DNA of 13,361 nucleotides. Source: CAMBDR01 sp046597185. GTDB lineage: Bacteria; Pseudomonadota; Gammaproteobacteria; Burkholderiales; Burkholderiaceae_D. The stretch lies in the NCBI GenBank assembly GCA_046597185.1, contig JBKJLF010000202.1, positions 1 to 13,361 of the forward strand, read 5' to 3'. The position numbers and the translations under genes were made by a program. The notes beneath the pieces were generated by a model. The model ran no database searches, was not told the origin of the DNA, and saw only the letters and a program-made list of their open reading frames with translations. Positions 7,509-13,361 of this stretch are shown piece by piece (the first letter of the stretch is position 1; every line of letters starts with the position of its first letter).

Positions 7509-7540
7509 CCCTTTCACCCTTTCACCCTTTCACCCTTTCA
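7509..7540 (+). repeat. Four tandem copies of an 8-bp repeat in the nadB leader
   Basis: CCCTTTCA occurs four times in a row without error, ending 19 bases before the nadB ATG and followed by a T/C-rich run. The octamer is not a multiple of 3 and lies outside the coding frame, so copy changes would alter leader length, not the protein. It lies just downstream of the predicted -10, in the presumed 5' untranslated region. Confidence 0.9.
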
Positions 7541-7559
7541 CTTTTTTCATTTCCTTCTT

Positions 7560-9188
7560 ATGAATTTTGATGTTGTCATCGTCGGCAGTGGGCTGGCAGG
7601 TTTATCGGTTGCACTCCATTTGGCCCAGAGCCGAAAAGTTGCGATTATCTCGAAACGCTCTTTACTGGATGGTGCCAGCAGTTGGGCCCAAGGCGGTATC
7701 GCGGCGGTACTCGATTCCAATGATAGTTTTGCCGAGCATATTGCCGACACCCTGGTGGCTGGTGCTGGCCTTTGTGATGAAGCCGCCACTCGATATATTA
7801 TTGAAAATAGTCGCAAGGCCATTGAGTGGCTGATCGAACAAGGGGTGCCCTTTACGCGTGACCAAACGGCCGAGCTGGGTTTTCATTTGACACGTGAAGG
7901 GGGCCATAGCCAACGCCGTATCATTCACGCAACAGATGCCACCGGCCATGCGGTGCAAAAAACGCTGGAAGAAAAGGTTCGGCATCACGCCAATATCAGT
8001 TTGTTTGAACGCCATTGCGCGATTGATTTGATTATGTCCAACAAATTGGGCGACCGCAGCGGCCATCCGCGCTGTTATGGTTTATATGTGCAAGATGTGA
8101 GTACGGGCAAAGTCTTGACATTTTCCGCGCAGCAAACCGTGTTGGCGACCGGGGGCGCAGGTAAAGTCTATTTATATACGACCAACCCGGATACCTCATC
8201 GGGTGATGGTATCGCCATGGCCTGGCGCGCGGGCTGCCGAATCTCGAATATGGAGTTTATCCAGTTTCACCCGACTTGCCTGTACCACCCTTACGCCAAA
8301 TCATTTTTAATTACCGAAGCGATTCGGGGCGAAGGCGGTTTGTTGAAGTTACCGCCGGAAGCGGGCCATGCAGCAGGCGAGCGCTTTATGCTGGCTCATG
8401 ATGAGCGGGCCGAACTGGCCCCGCGTGACGTGGTGGCGCGCGCGATTGACTTCGAAATGAAAAAACGCGGCCTGGATTACGTTCACCTCGATATCAGCCA
8501 TAAAAGCGATGAATTTTTGCTGGAACATTTCCCCACCATTTATGCGCGCTGCCTCGAATTGGGCATCGATATCACCAAGCAAGCCATTCCTATCGTTCCG
8601 GCCGCGCATTATACCTGTGGCGGCGTGGTAACGGACACCATGGGCCGCACCGACCGACCTGGCCTTTACGTGGTCGGCGAAGCCGCTTGTACCGGTTTGC
8701 ATGGCGCGAATCGGCTGGCCAGTAATTCCTTGCTGGAGTGTGTGGTGTTGGGTAAGGCAGCGGCGCAAGATATTGAACAGCAAGGCTTGCTGGATGTGCC
8801 CTCGATACCGCCATGGGATGAAAGCCGGGTCACCAATGCGGATGAAGAAGTGGTGATTGCCCACAATTGGGATGAATTACGCCGTTTTATGTGGAATTAT
8901 GTCGGTATTGTGCGCACCACCAAGCGACTGGAACGGGCCCAGCACCGCATCTTTCTGTTAAAAGAAGAAATTGATGAGTATTATCGCAATTTCCGTATCA
9001 CACCGGATTTATTGGAATTGCGCAATTTGGTGGATGTCGCTTCCTTGATCGTCGATAGTGCCTTGTCGCGTCAGGAAAGTCGTGGCTTGCACTATAGCCG
9101 GGATTTTCCCAATACCCTGCCCAAAGCCTTGCCCAGCGTACTTTCACGCTATCCCAAACAAGGCCACAATCCCGGCACCCGCAAATAA
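7560..9188 (+). CDS. nadB: L-aspartate oxidase
   Basis: NadB oxidises L-aspartate to iminoaspartate with FAD, the first step of quinolinate formation in de novo NAD synthesis, in the cytoplasm. The 542-residue protein has the usual length. Visible motifs: the dinucleotide fold VVIVGSGLAG (residues 5-14), SSWAQGG (40-46), TREGGHS (111-117), HATDATGH (123-130), QFHPTCLY (235-242), APRDVV with Arg289, AAHYTCGG with His350 and the FAD C-terminal block GLYVVGEAACTGLHGANRLASNSLLE (368-393, split here by motif: GEAACTG, GANRLASNS). A helical C-terminal domain follows. The ATG is forced because the FAD motif begins at once. No Shine-Dalgarno precedes it; the leader is C/U-rich. nadA and nadC are not adjacent, so the gene stands alone. 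The succinate dehydrogenase flavoprotein is related but lacks the SSWAQGG signature. Confidence 0.96.
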   Translation: MNFDVVIVGSGLAGLSVALHLAQSRKVAIISKRSLLDGASSWAQGGIAAVLDSNDSFAEHIADTLVAGAGLCDEAATRYIIENSRKAIEWLIEQGVPFTRDQTAELGFHLTREGGHSQRRIIHATDATGHAVQKTLEEKVRHHANISLFERHCAIDLIMSNKLGDRSGHPRCYGLYVQDVSTGKVLTFSAQQTVLATGGAGKVYLYTTNPDTSSGDGIAMAWRAGCRISNMEFIQFHPTCLYHPYAKSFLITEAIRGEGGLLKLPPEAGHAAGERFMLAHDERAELAPRDVVARAIDFEMKKRGLDYVHLDISHKSDEFLLEHFPTIYARCLELGIDITKQAIPIVPAAHYTCGGVVTDTMGRTDRPGLYVVGEAACTGLHGANRLASNSLLECVVLGKAAAQDIEQQGLLDVPSIPPWDESRVTNADEEVVIAHNWDELRRFMWNYVGIVRTTKRLERAQHRIFLLKEEIDEYYRNFRITPDLLELRNLVDVASLIVDSALSRQESRGLHYSRDFPNTLPKALPSVLSRYPKQGHNPGTRK

Positions 9189-9230
9189 GCCGCCAAAAGC
9201 TTGATCCAGTTACATAAACTGACCAATTTC

Positions 9231-9260
9231 TTACCCATCTTGAATCCAGACCGATATAAT
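9231..9260 (+). promoter_or_regulatory. Predicted promoter of the zinc-ribbon gene
   Basis: TTACCC (9231-9236) and a perfect TATAAT (9255-9260) are 18 bases apart, about 50 bases before the ATG at 9310. The -10 is strong and the -35 moderate, so the small gene need not depend on nadB read-through. Confidence 0.55.
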
Positions 9261-9309
9261 GACGGGTTCGATGTAGTTGATAACCACACCCTAAAAACAG
9301 GAGATAAGT

Positions 9310-9615
9310 ATGAACCAAGCCTCAGCCCAGCTAGCCCAGGATCGCCGTGAACAGCAACCGCCGCCCATGTTGACTTTACTCGAACTTGACCCACGCACGG
9401 TAATCGATGGCGTTCGCGTTGATCAAGGTTTTGAAGCGCAGGATGCACGAACCTTTGGTGCTATGCGTGAATTTTGTCCGGTATGCCAAGACGTGAATTT
9501 GCAACTGGTATTGCGACAGGAGCGCGTCAAAATTGCCCATTTGTTTTGTCCGCAATGTACACGCTGCTATACCGCAAGCTACCCGGATGGCTCATGTGCG
9601 CTGAGTTTGGTTTGA
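9310..9615 (+). CDS. Small CxxC zinc-ribbon protein, function unknown
   Basis: The protein has 101 residues and is probably cytoplasmic, with no signal peptide or membrane segment. The first 45 residues are Gln/Pro-rich and acidic. The C-terminal half has CPVC (Cys56, Cys59) and CPQC (Cys80, Cys83) 20 residues apart, the layout of a zinc ribbon, plus Cys86 and Cys96. AGGAGA sits 5 bases before the ATG, and a good -10 and a strong downstream terminator frame it as its own transcript. I do not recognise the family. The zinc ribbon suggests nucleic-acid or protein contact, but nothing shows the partner. It lies between nadB and mltD, neither of which points to a function. Confidence 0.75.
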   Translation: MNQASAQLAQDRREQQPPPMLTLLELDPRTVIDGVRVDQGFEAQDARTFGAMREFCPVCQDVNLQLVLRQERVKIAHLFCPQCTRCYTASYPDGSCALSLV

Positions 9616-9657
9616 TGAGTTATTCAGGTTAAATATATCTGAAATCATAAAAATAAA

Positions 9658-9688
9658 TTGGACTGATAAGGCGAAAAGGCGGCATAAT
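9658..9688 (+). promoter_or_regulatory. Possible small-RNA promoter
   Basis: TTGGAC (9658-9663) and CATAAT (9683-9688) are 19 bases apart, 43 bases or more after the stop of the zinc-ribbon gene. Both elements are partial matches and the spacing is long, so support is modest. A start near 9695 would make a transcript of about 60 bases ending at the terminator. Confidence 0.3.
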
Positions 9689-9694
9689 CCACCT

Positions 9695-9755
9695 GTCTCC
9701 TCTATTCTCCTCCTGAAAATAGATTTTAGCCCGCCACCATGGCGGGCTTTTTTTT
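9695..9755 (+). ncRNA. Candidate small RNA with a CU-rich head
   Basis: No reading frame explains this stretch. From the predicted start it has a CU-rich single-stranded head (9696-9713, with CUCCUC and CUCCUCC), an A/U-rich linker (GAAAAUAGAUUUUA) and a GC-rich terminator with eight U. That is the layout of Hfq-type small RNAs whose CU-rich seeds pair with Shine-Dalgarno purines. It may equally be the 3' untranslated tail of the zinc-ribbon mRNA, or an RNA processed from it. No known RNA family is recognised. Confidence 0.3.
9729..9755 (+). terminator. Strong intrinsic terminator
   Basis: GCCCGCC (9729-9735) and GGCGGGC (9741-9747) form a perfect 7-bp GC stem with an ACCAT loop, followed by eight T (9748-9755). 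It lies 114 bases after the zinc-ribbon stop and before the mltD promoter. The rest of the 360-bp gap 9616-9975 is AT-rich, and 9756-9893 holds no feature I can support. Confidence 0.92.
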
Positions 9756-9893
9756 CCACAGCAATCGTATTATTTCCCCAGGAAAATCTTTTCATATTTA
9801 TATTTTCGAATGCAGAAATATTTTCGTTTGCAGAATTTTTTAAGCAGATTTTCACAAGTAACAAAAAAATGTGTCACGAAACGGACATTCTTC

Positions 9894-9922
9894 TTGACTT
9901 GCTCAAACGCTCTTACTACACT
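9894..9922 (+). promoter_or_regulatory. mltD promoter
   Basis: TTGACT (9894-9899) and TACACT (9917-9922) are 17 bases apart, a good sigma-70 match, 54 bases before the mltD ATG. Confidence 0.65.
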
Positions 9923-9975
9923 CGCAGATCTGTGACTGACACCCACTATTGGCAAGCCATCAATATTGGAGAATT

Positions 9976-11466
9976 ATGCGAATTCAATTCCTGACTACCC
10001 TGATCCTCAGCGCCTTTTGTGCAACAACTGCCTGCGCTGAAGAGATCCACAACGACCCCACCCTCAATTTAAAGCTCTCTACTCTTGACTCTTTCCCCGC
10101 CCCCGGCGTTGAAAGCGCGATTGGCGATACGCCCTTGCTTGAGTTTGGCAAAATTGACGTTTGGGCACGCATTCGGCGTGGTTATGCCATTCCCGATTTA
10201 CAAAACCCACTGGTCGCGAATCAAACCAACTGGTATGCTACCCGCCCGGACTATATCCAGAGAACCACGCTACGCGCCTCGCGCTATTTGTACCATGTGG
10301 TGGAAGAGTTGGAAAAGCGCGGCATGCCAACCGAATTGGCCTTATTGCCCTTTATTGAATCGGCTTTTAATCCTGAAGCTTATTCCAGCGCCAAAGCGGC
10401 GGGTATGTGGCAATTTATTCCCTCTACCGGGCGCGATTTCAATTTAACGCAAAACTCATTTCGTGATGAGCGACGCAATGTGATTGCTTCTACCGATGCC
10501 GCCCTCACCTATTTGCAGCGCCTGTATGACATGTTTGGCGATTGGCAATTGGCCCTGGCTGCCTACAATTGGGGCGAAGGATCGGTTCAGCGCGCCATCA
10601 AGCGCAATCAGGCAGCAGGTTTGCCGACTGATTTTAATAGCCTCTCACGTCTGATGCCGGCCGAAACCCGTAATTATGTCCCTAAATTGCAGGCGGTAAA
10701 AAATATCATCGGCAATCCGGCGCAGTACAACCTGACCTTACCCGCACTTGAAAATCAGCCTTATTTCACCTCAATTAGTAAGACCGGTGATATTGATATC
10801 AAAGTCGCCGCGCAATTAGCCGAAATCCCCTTGGCAGAATTCAAAGCCCTCAATCCCCAGTTTAACCGCCCGGTCATTACCGGCAGCGAAACCAAAATTT
10901 TGCTGCCACCGGAAAACGCCGACAAATTCAAAATCAATATTGCGCAATGGGGTCGTGCTTTAACCTCTTGGACCACCCATACCATCACCTCGGCACGTGA
11001 AAAAATTGAAGCACTGGCCTCAAAATTCAGTACCACACCGGAAGTGATTCGCGAAGCCAACCACATTCCACCCAAAATGCGCTTGCGTGCCGGTTCGACG
11101 ATTTTGGTGCCCAAGAGCGTTGCCGCATTGGAAAGTACCAGTGATACCTCGCTGGAAGTGGCGGATAATGCCAGTATGTCGATTGAGCCGGATGTGGCAG
11201 ATACGCGCAAAATAATGCATCGGGTTGGCAGGCGCGACAATTTGAATTCGATTGCGCAACGCTATAGTGTAAGTGTTGCACAACTGAAAGAGTGGAATGG
11301 TTTGCAGCGTGAAACACTAAGCCAGGGCCAAAGTTTGCAAATCCAGGTGCCGAACCGGGTTGCGCGTGCGCGAGCCGGACGCAATACCATGGTGGCGCAT
11401 CGTCACAGTAGTAAAAGCCATATCGTCCAGGCTAAACACACCCGAGCAAAAATTCGTCGCCTTTAA
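9976..11466 (+). CDS. mltD: MltD-type membrane-bound lytic murein transglycosylase
   Basis: The enzyme cleaves the MurNAc-GlcNAc bond of peptidoglycan, leaving 1,6-anhydro ends, in the periplasm. It has 496 residues. ATG 9976 is chosen for GGAGA 4-8 bases upstream and a following signal peptide (MRIQFLTTLILSAFCATTACA). The ACA-EE boundary suits signal peptidase I. Cys15 and Cys20 do not make a convincing lipobox, unlike the lipoprotein MltD of E. coli. The SLT domain spans about 95-245 with catalytic Glu128 in LPFIESAFNP, then GMWQFIPSTGR and LALAAYNWGEG. C-terminal repeats bind glycan: a weak LysM-like unit (about 335-378) and a clear LysM (412-458, VGRRDNLNSIAQRYSV). The last 35 residues are very basic (Arg/Lys/His), perhaps wall-binding. 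It has its own promoter and precedes fabI by 131 bases. Confidence 0.92.
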   Translation: MRIQFLTTLILSAFCATTACAEEIHNDPTLNLKLSTLDSFPAPGVESAIGDTPLLEFGKIDVWARIRRGYAIPDLQNPLVANQTNWYATRPDYIQRTTLRASRYLYHVVEELEKRGMPTELALLPFIESAFNPEAYSSAKAAGMWQFIPSTGRDFNLTQNSFRDERRNVIASTDAALTYLQRLYDMFGDWQLALAAYNWGEGSVQRAIKRNQAAGLPTDFNSLSRLMPAETRNYVPKLQAVKNIIGNPAQYNLTLPALENQPYFTSISKTGDIDIKVAAQLAEIPLAEFKALNPQFNRPVITGSETKILLPPENADKFKINIAQWGRALTSWTTHTITSAREKIEALASKFSTTPEVIREANHIPPKMRLRAGSTILVPKSVAALESTSDTSLEVADNASMSIEPDVADTRKIMHRVGRRDNLNSIAQRYSVSVAQLKEWNGLQRETLSQGQSLQIQVPNRVARARAGRNTMVAHRHSSKSHIVQAKHTRAKIRRL

Positions 11467-11473
11467 TCGGTAG

Positions 11474-11502
11474 TTGCAAGTCACGGCAAGAAACCCTACA
11501 AT
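11474..11502 (+). promoter_or_regulatory. fabI promoter
   Basis: TTGCAA (11474-11479) and TACAAT (11497-11502) are 17 bases apart. The start would be near 11509, giving a leader of about 90 bases that contains the palindrome and direct repeat. Confidence 0.65.
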
Positions 11503-11537
11503 TCCGGTCTTGGATTTATCACCCACCAAGTTCGAGC

Positions 11538-11561
11538 AACCAGTGCATGATTGCACTGGTT
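11538..11561 (+). promoter_or_regulatory. Perfect palindrome in the fabI leader
   Basis: AACCAGTGCA and TGCACTGGTT are exact 10-bp arms around TGAT. It lies downstream of the predicted -10, so it could be an operator dyad blocking transcription or an RNA hairpin 26 bases before the Shine-Dalgarno. No T-run follows, so it is not an intrinsic terminator. I do not recognise it as a FabR or FadR site. Confidence 0.75.
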
Positions 11562-11575
11562 ATCGCACTGGTTAT
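11553..11575 (+). repeat. Tandem direct repeat overlapping the palindrome
   Basis: GCACTGGTTAT occurs at 11553-11563 and 11565-11575, a 12-base period. The first copy is the right arm of the palindrome, so AACCAGTGC (11538-11546) could pair with either copy, giving two alternative hairpins. Confidence 0.85.
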
Positions 11576-11597
11576 TGCATTTTATTTGGAGTTTTTC

Positions 11598-12389
11598 ATG
11601 GCATTTTTGCAAGGCAAAAAAATCCTCATTACCGGACTTTTGTCCAATCGTTCCATTGCCTACGGCATCGCCAAGGCTTGTAAGCGTGAAGGTGCGGAAC
11701 TGGCGTTCACCTATGTGGGTGATCGTTTTAAAGGCCGAATTACCGATTTCGCGCAAGAGTTTGGCAGTCAGTTGGTTTTTGATTGTGATGTGAGTAGCGA
11801 TGAGCGGATTGCCGCCCTGTTTGCCGATTTGAGCCAATCATGGACTCAGCTCGACGGCTTGGTTCACTCGATTGGTTTTGCTCCGCGTGAAGCGATTGCA
11901 GGTGATTTTCTGGAAGGGTTTTCGCGCGAAGGTTTTCGTATTGCGCATGATATTTCTGCCTACAGCTTCCCTGCTCTGGCCAAGGCCGCACGTCCAATGC
12001 TCAGCCCCAATGCCGCTTTGTTGACGCTAAGTTATTTAGGGGCGATGCGTGCCATTCCCTACTACAACACAATGGGATTGGCCAAGGCGTCACTCGAAGC
12101 GTCGGTGCGTTATTTAGCTGAATCCCTGGGCAAACGTGGTATCCGGGTCAACGGTATTTCAGCAGGGCCGATCAAAACCTTGGCTGCGAGTGGCATTAAA
12201 GACTTCAGTTCCTTACTCAATTTCGTGGCCGAACATGCACCTTTGCGGCGCAATGTGACGATTGACGAAGTCGGCAATACGGCAGCGTTCTTGCTATCCG
12301 ACTTGGCCTCCGGTATTACTGGTGAAATCAGTTATGTCGATGGCGGCTTTTCCCATACCATGGGTTTGAACGTGGATGGCAAGGAATAA
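11598..12389 (+). CDS. fabI: Enoyl-[acyl-carrier-protein] reductase (NADH)
   Basis: FabI reduces trans-2-enoyl-ACP to acyl-ACP with NADH, the last step of each fatty acid elongation cycle, in the cytoplasm. The product has 263 residues, the normal length. It starts MAFLQGKKILITGLLSNRSIA, with the atypical SDR cofactor motif GLLSNRSIAYG (13-23). The active-site residues Tyr146, Tyr156 and Lys163 fall at the E. coli FabI positions, and Gly93, Met159 and Phe203, where E. coli triclosan-resistance changes map, are unchanged. SYVDGG (245-250) closes the fold. ATG 11598 has GGAG 6 bases upstream. An in-frame ATG at 11547 would add 17 hydrophobic residues encoded by the leader repeat and is rejected. 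It is followed by a terminator, so it forms a single-gene transcript. Confidence 0.96.
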   Translation: MAFLQGKKILITGLLSNRSIAYGIAKACKREGAELAFTYVGDRFKGRITDFAQEFGSQLVFDCDVSSDERIAALFADLSQSWTQLDGLVHSIGFAPREAIAGDFLEGFSREGFRIAHDISAYSFPALAKAARPMLSPNAALLTLSYLGAMRAIPYYNTMGLAKASLEASVRYLAESLGKRGIRVNGISAGPIKTLAASGIKDFSSLLNFVAEHAPLRRNVTIDEVGNTAAFLLSDLASGITGEISYVDGGFSHTMGLNVDGKE

Positions 12390-12412
12390 GCGACAAGGAA
12401 TAAGCAAATACC

Positions 12413-12454
12413 AATGCGGTAAAGCGGTTGCCTAAATCGCTTTCGGGCATTTTT
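12413..12454 (+). terminator. fabI terminator
   Basis: AATGC (12413-12417) pairs with GCATT (12447-12451) and AAAGCG (12421-12426) with CGCTTT (12438-12443), giving an 11-bp stem with a 3-by-3 internal loop. Five T (12450-12454) follow, the first two of them paired. It lies 24 bases after the fabI stop. Confidence 0.65.
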
Positions 12455-12813
12455 CTGTGTGTTTATGTGGAAAAATGCCTGCAAGCATGGCGCAAGTTCG
12501 AAAAATGCTGTATAGTTCTGCTTGTGCATTGCAATATTTGTTTTATTTGAAATATTTTATTCCTGATATCCGCAGTTCACAGTCGTACCCTGGCAACAGG
12601 TTAGTAACATCCCCAGTAGCAACGCAACCTTTGTCCCTTCCCAACGGCAGGGCAATTAAAGCCATTCCGCCTTGTGTGTCAAGCAGACACCGTCCCGGCG
12701 CAAAGCTTTTGTGCCGAAATTTCTTTTAGTATAGAGTCATTTCGTTTTTTGGTTCGCGTCGCTTTTTTGCGTCTTGCGTTTGCAACAGGCGCTGATTTAC
12801 ACGAAAGAGAATA
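12455..12813 (+). other. 359-bp intergenic region before the helicase gene
   Basis: No convincing gene lies here. The only open frame of note (from 12457) has no ribosome site and an unlikely composition. The left half is AT-rich (12515-12570). GTGTC/GACAC form a small stem at 12676-12690. CGGCGCAAA and TTTGTGCCG form a 9-bp stem (one G-T pair) at 12696-12716, followed by AAATTTCTTTT. From 12739 the sequence is T-rich with repeated GCGTC/GCGTT words, typical of an untranslated leader. Confidence 0.5.
12709..12737 (+). promoter_or_regulatory. Possible helicase promoter
   Basis: TTGTGC (12709-12714) and TAGAGT (12732-12737) are 17 bases apart. Both are partial matches. The -35 lies inside the right arm of the 12696-12716 hairpin. 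A start near 12744 would give a leader of about 70 bases. Confidence 0.35.
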
Positions 12814-13361
12814 ATGACTTTTGAAACACTTGGTCTTCATACTTCCATTTTAAAAGCCCTGATTGATTCAGGCTATACCGAGCCTACCCCCGTACAATCG
12901 CAGGCTATTCCTGCGGCCCTTGCAGGCCGTGATTTAATGGTGTCATCGCAAACTGGCTCAGGCAAAACTGCCGCCTTCATGATACCCGCCTTACACAAAT
13001 TTGCACTCGAAACACCTGCCACACCTGTGCGCACTGCCAATCAAGAAAATCAAGCCTCGCGAGCGCGTGGCGAGCGCGTGCGTTTCCGCGCGGCGCAACC
13101 TAAAATGTTGGTGTTAACGCCCACTCGTGAGTTGGCCTTGCAAGTGACCACTGCCACCGAAAAATATGGTGCAGGTTTGCGCCGGATTCGTGCGGTATCG
13201 ATTTTGGGTGGCATGCCTTACCCCAAGCAGATGCAATTACTGGCAAAAAATCCGGAAATTCTGGTTGCCACCCCGGGCCGCTTAATTGACCACATGGAAT
13301 CGGGCAAAATTGATTTCTCGCAACTGCAAATTTTAGTGCTGGACGAAGCCGACCGCATGCT
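12814..13361 (+). CDS. RhlE-like DEAD-box RNA helicase, 5' part
   Basis: The gene runs off the window after 182 codons. DEAD-box helicases unwind short RNA duplexes with ATP and act in ribosome assembly, mRNA decay and cold adaptation. Motifs in order: Q motif (FETLGL at 3-8 through PTPVQSQAI at 24-32), motif I SSQTGSGKT (44-52), Ia PTRELALQ (103-110), the GG element LGGMPY (131-136), Ib TPGRLID (153-159) and II DEAD (177-180). An unusual polar stretch of about 30 residues (66-96, Arg/Gln/Ala-rich) lies between motifs I and Ia. ATG 12814 has AAAGAGA just upstream and starts directly with the Q-motif aromatic. RhlE is the best guess among the subfamilies, but the C-terminus that would decide is missing. 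The long leader fits post-transcriptional control. Confidence 0.9.
   Translation, partial: MTFETLGLHTSILKALIDSGYTEPTPVQSQAIPAALAGRDLMVSSQTGSGKTAAFMIPALHKFALETPATPVRTANQENQASRARGERVRFRAAQPKMLVLTPTRELALQVTTATEKYGAGLRRIRAVSILGGMPYPKQMQLLAKNPEILVATPGRLIDHMESGKIDFSQLQILVLDEADRM

Noticed and set aside
11547..11597. N-terminal extension of FabI
   Set aside because: The 17 extra residues are a hydrophobic run produced by the leader repeat; GGAG and the family start support ATG 11598.
12457..12729. Open frame of 90 codons before the helicase gene
   Set aside because: No ribosome site, unlikely composition, and it covers the hairpin and promoter-like region.
1..13361. CRISPR array, tRNA, transposase or recombinase gene
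   Set aside because: No regularly spaced repeats, cloverleaf-like segments or recombinase motifs were found on reading the window.

Overview
The window looks like chromosomal DNA of a betaproteobacterium. Codon use, roughly 50% GC and the protein sequences suggest an Oxalobacteraceae-type organism such as Undibacterium or a relative; this is inferred from protein character, not from a database. Five housekeeping or envelope genes are clear: a YkuD L,D-transpeptidase, nadB, an MltD-type lytic transglycosylase, fabI, and the start of an RhlE-like DEAD-box helicase. One large minus-strand signalling gene and one small zinc-ribbon gene complete the intact set.

Bases 1-2611 are a patchwork of damaged, unrecognised genes. 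An Lnb/papain-like gene is frameshifted near its 3' end (and possibly near its 5' end). A second coding stretch has an in-frame stop. A third gene is split between strands: its 5' part reads on the minus strand (about 2217 down to 1667) and its 3' part on the plus strand (2225-2611). A 7-bp inverted repeat (GGCCACC at 1666-1672, GGTGGCC at 2224-2230) lies exactly at the two switch points. Flipping the segment on paper restores one in-frame reading frame of about 310 codons, so I read this as a 0.55-kb intragenic inversion.

At 2689-2716, in the next intergenic region, is a near-perfect XerCD recombination site (dif): XerC arm ACTTCGCATAA, centre TTTGTA, XerD arm TTATGTAAAAT. If it is the chromosomal dif, the window covers the replication terminus, which fits the decayed and rearranged DNA beside it.

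Bases 2949-7274 hold the L,D-transpeptidase and, convergent with it by 3 bp, a 1113-residue c-di-GMP enzyme with the order globin-like, GAF, PAS, LOV, GGDEF, EAL, partial receiver. Its cyclase and phosphodiesterase motifs look intact. The globin has Gln where the haem-binding His should be, the LOV domain keeps its reactive Cys but has Met at the signalling Gln position, and the receiver is degenerate and incomplete.

Bases 7275-13361 carry nadB (NAD synthesis), a CxxC zinc-ribbon protein, mltD (murein cleavage), fabI (fatty acid synthesis) and the helicase, all on the plus strand and each apparently with its own promoter. Their leaders hold most of the regulatory structure: four tandem octamers and no Shine-Dalgarno before nadB, a possible CU-rich small RNA with a strong terminator before mltD, a perfect 10-bp-arm palindrome plus a 12-bp-period direct repeat in the fabI leader, and a long hairpin-containing leader before the helicase. 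I saw no tRNA, rRNA, CRISPR array or transposase.
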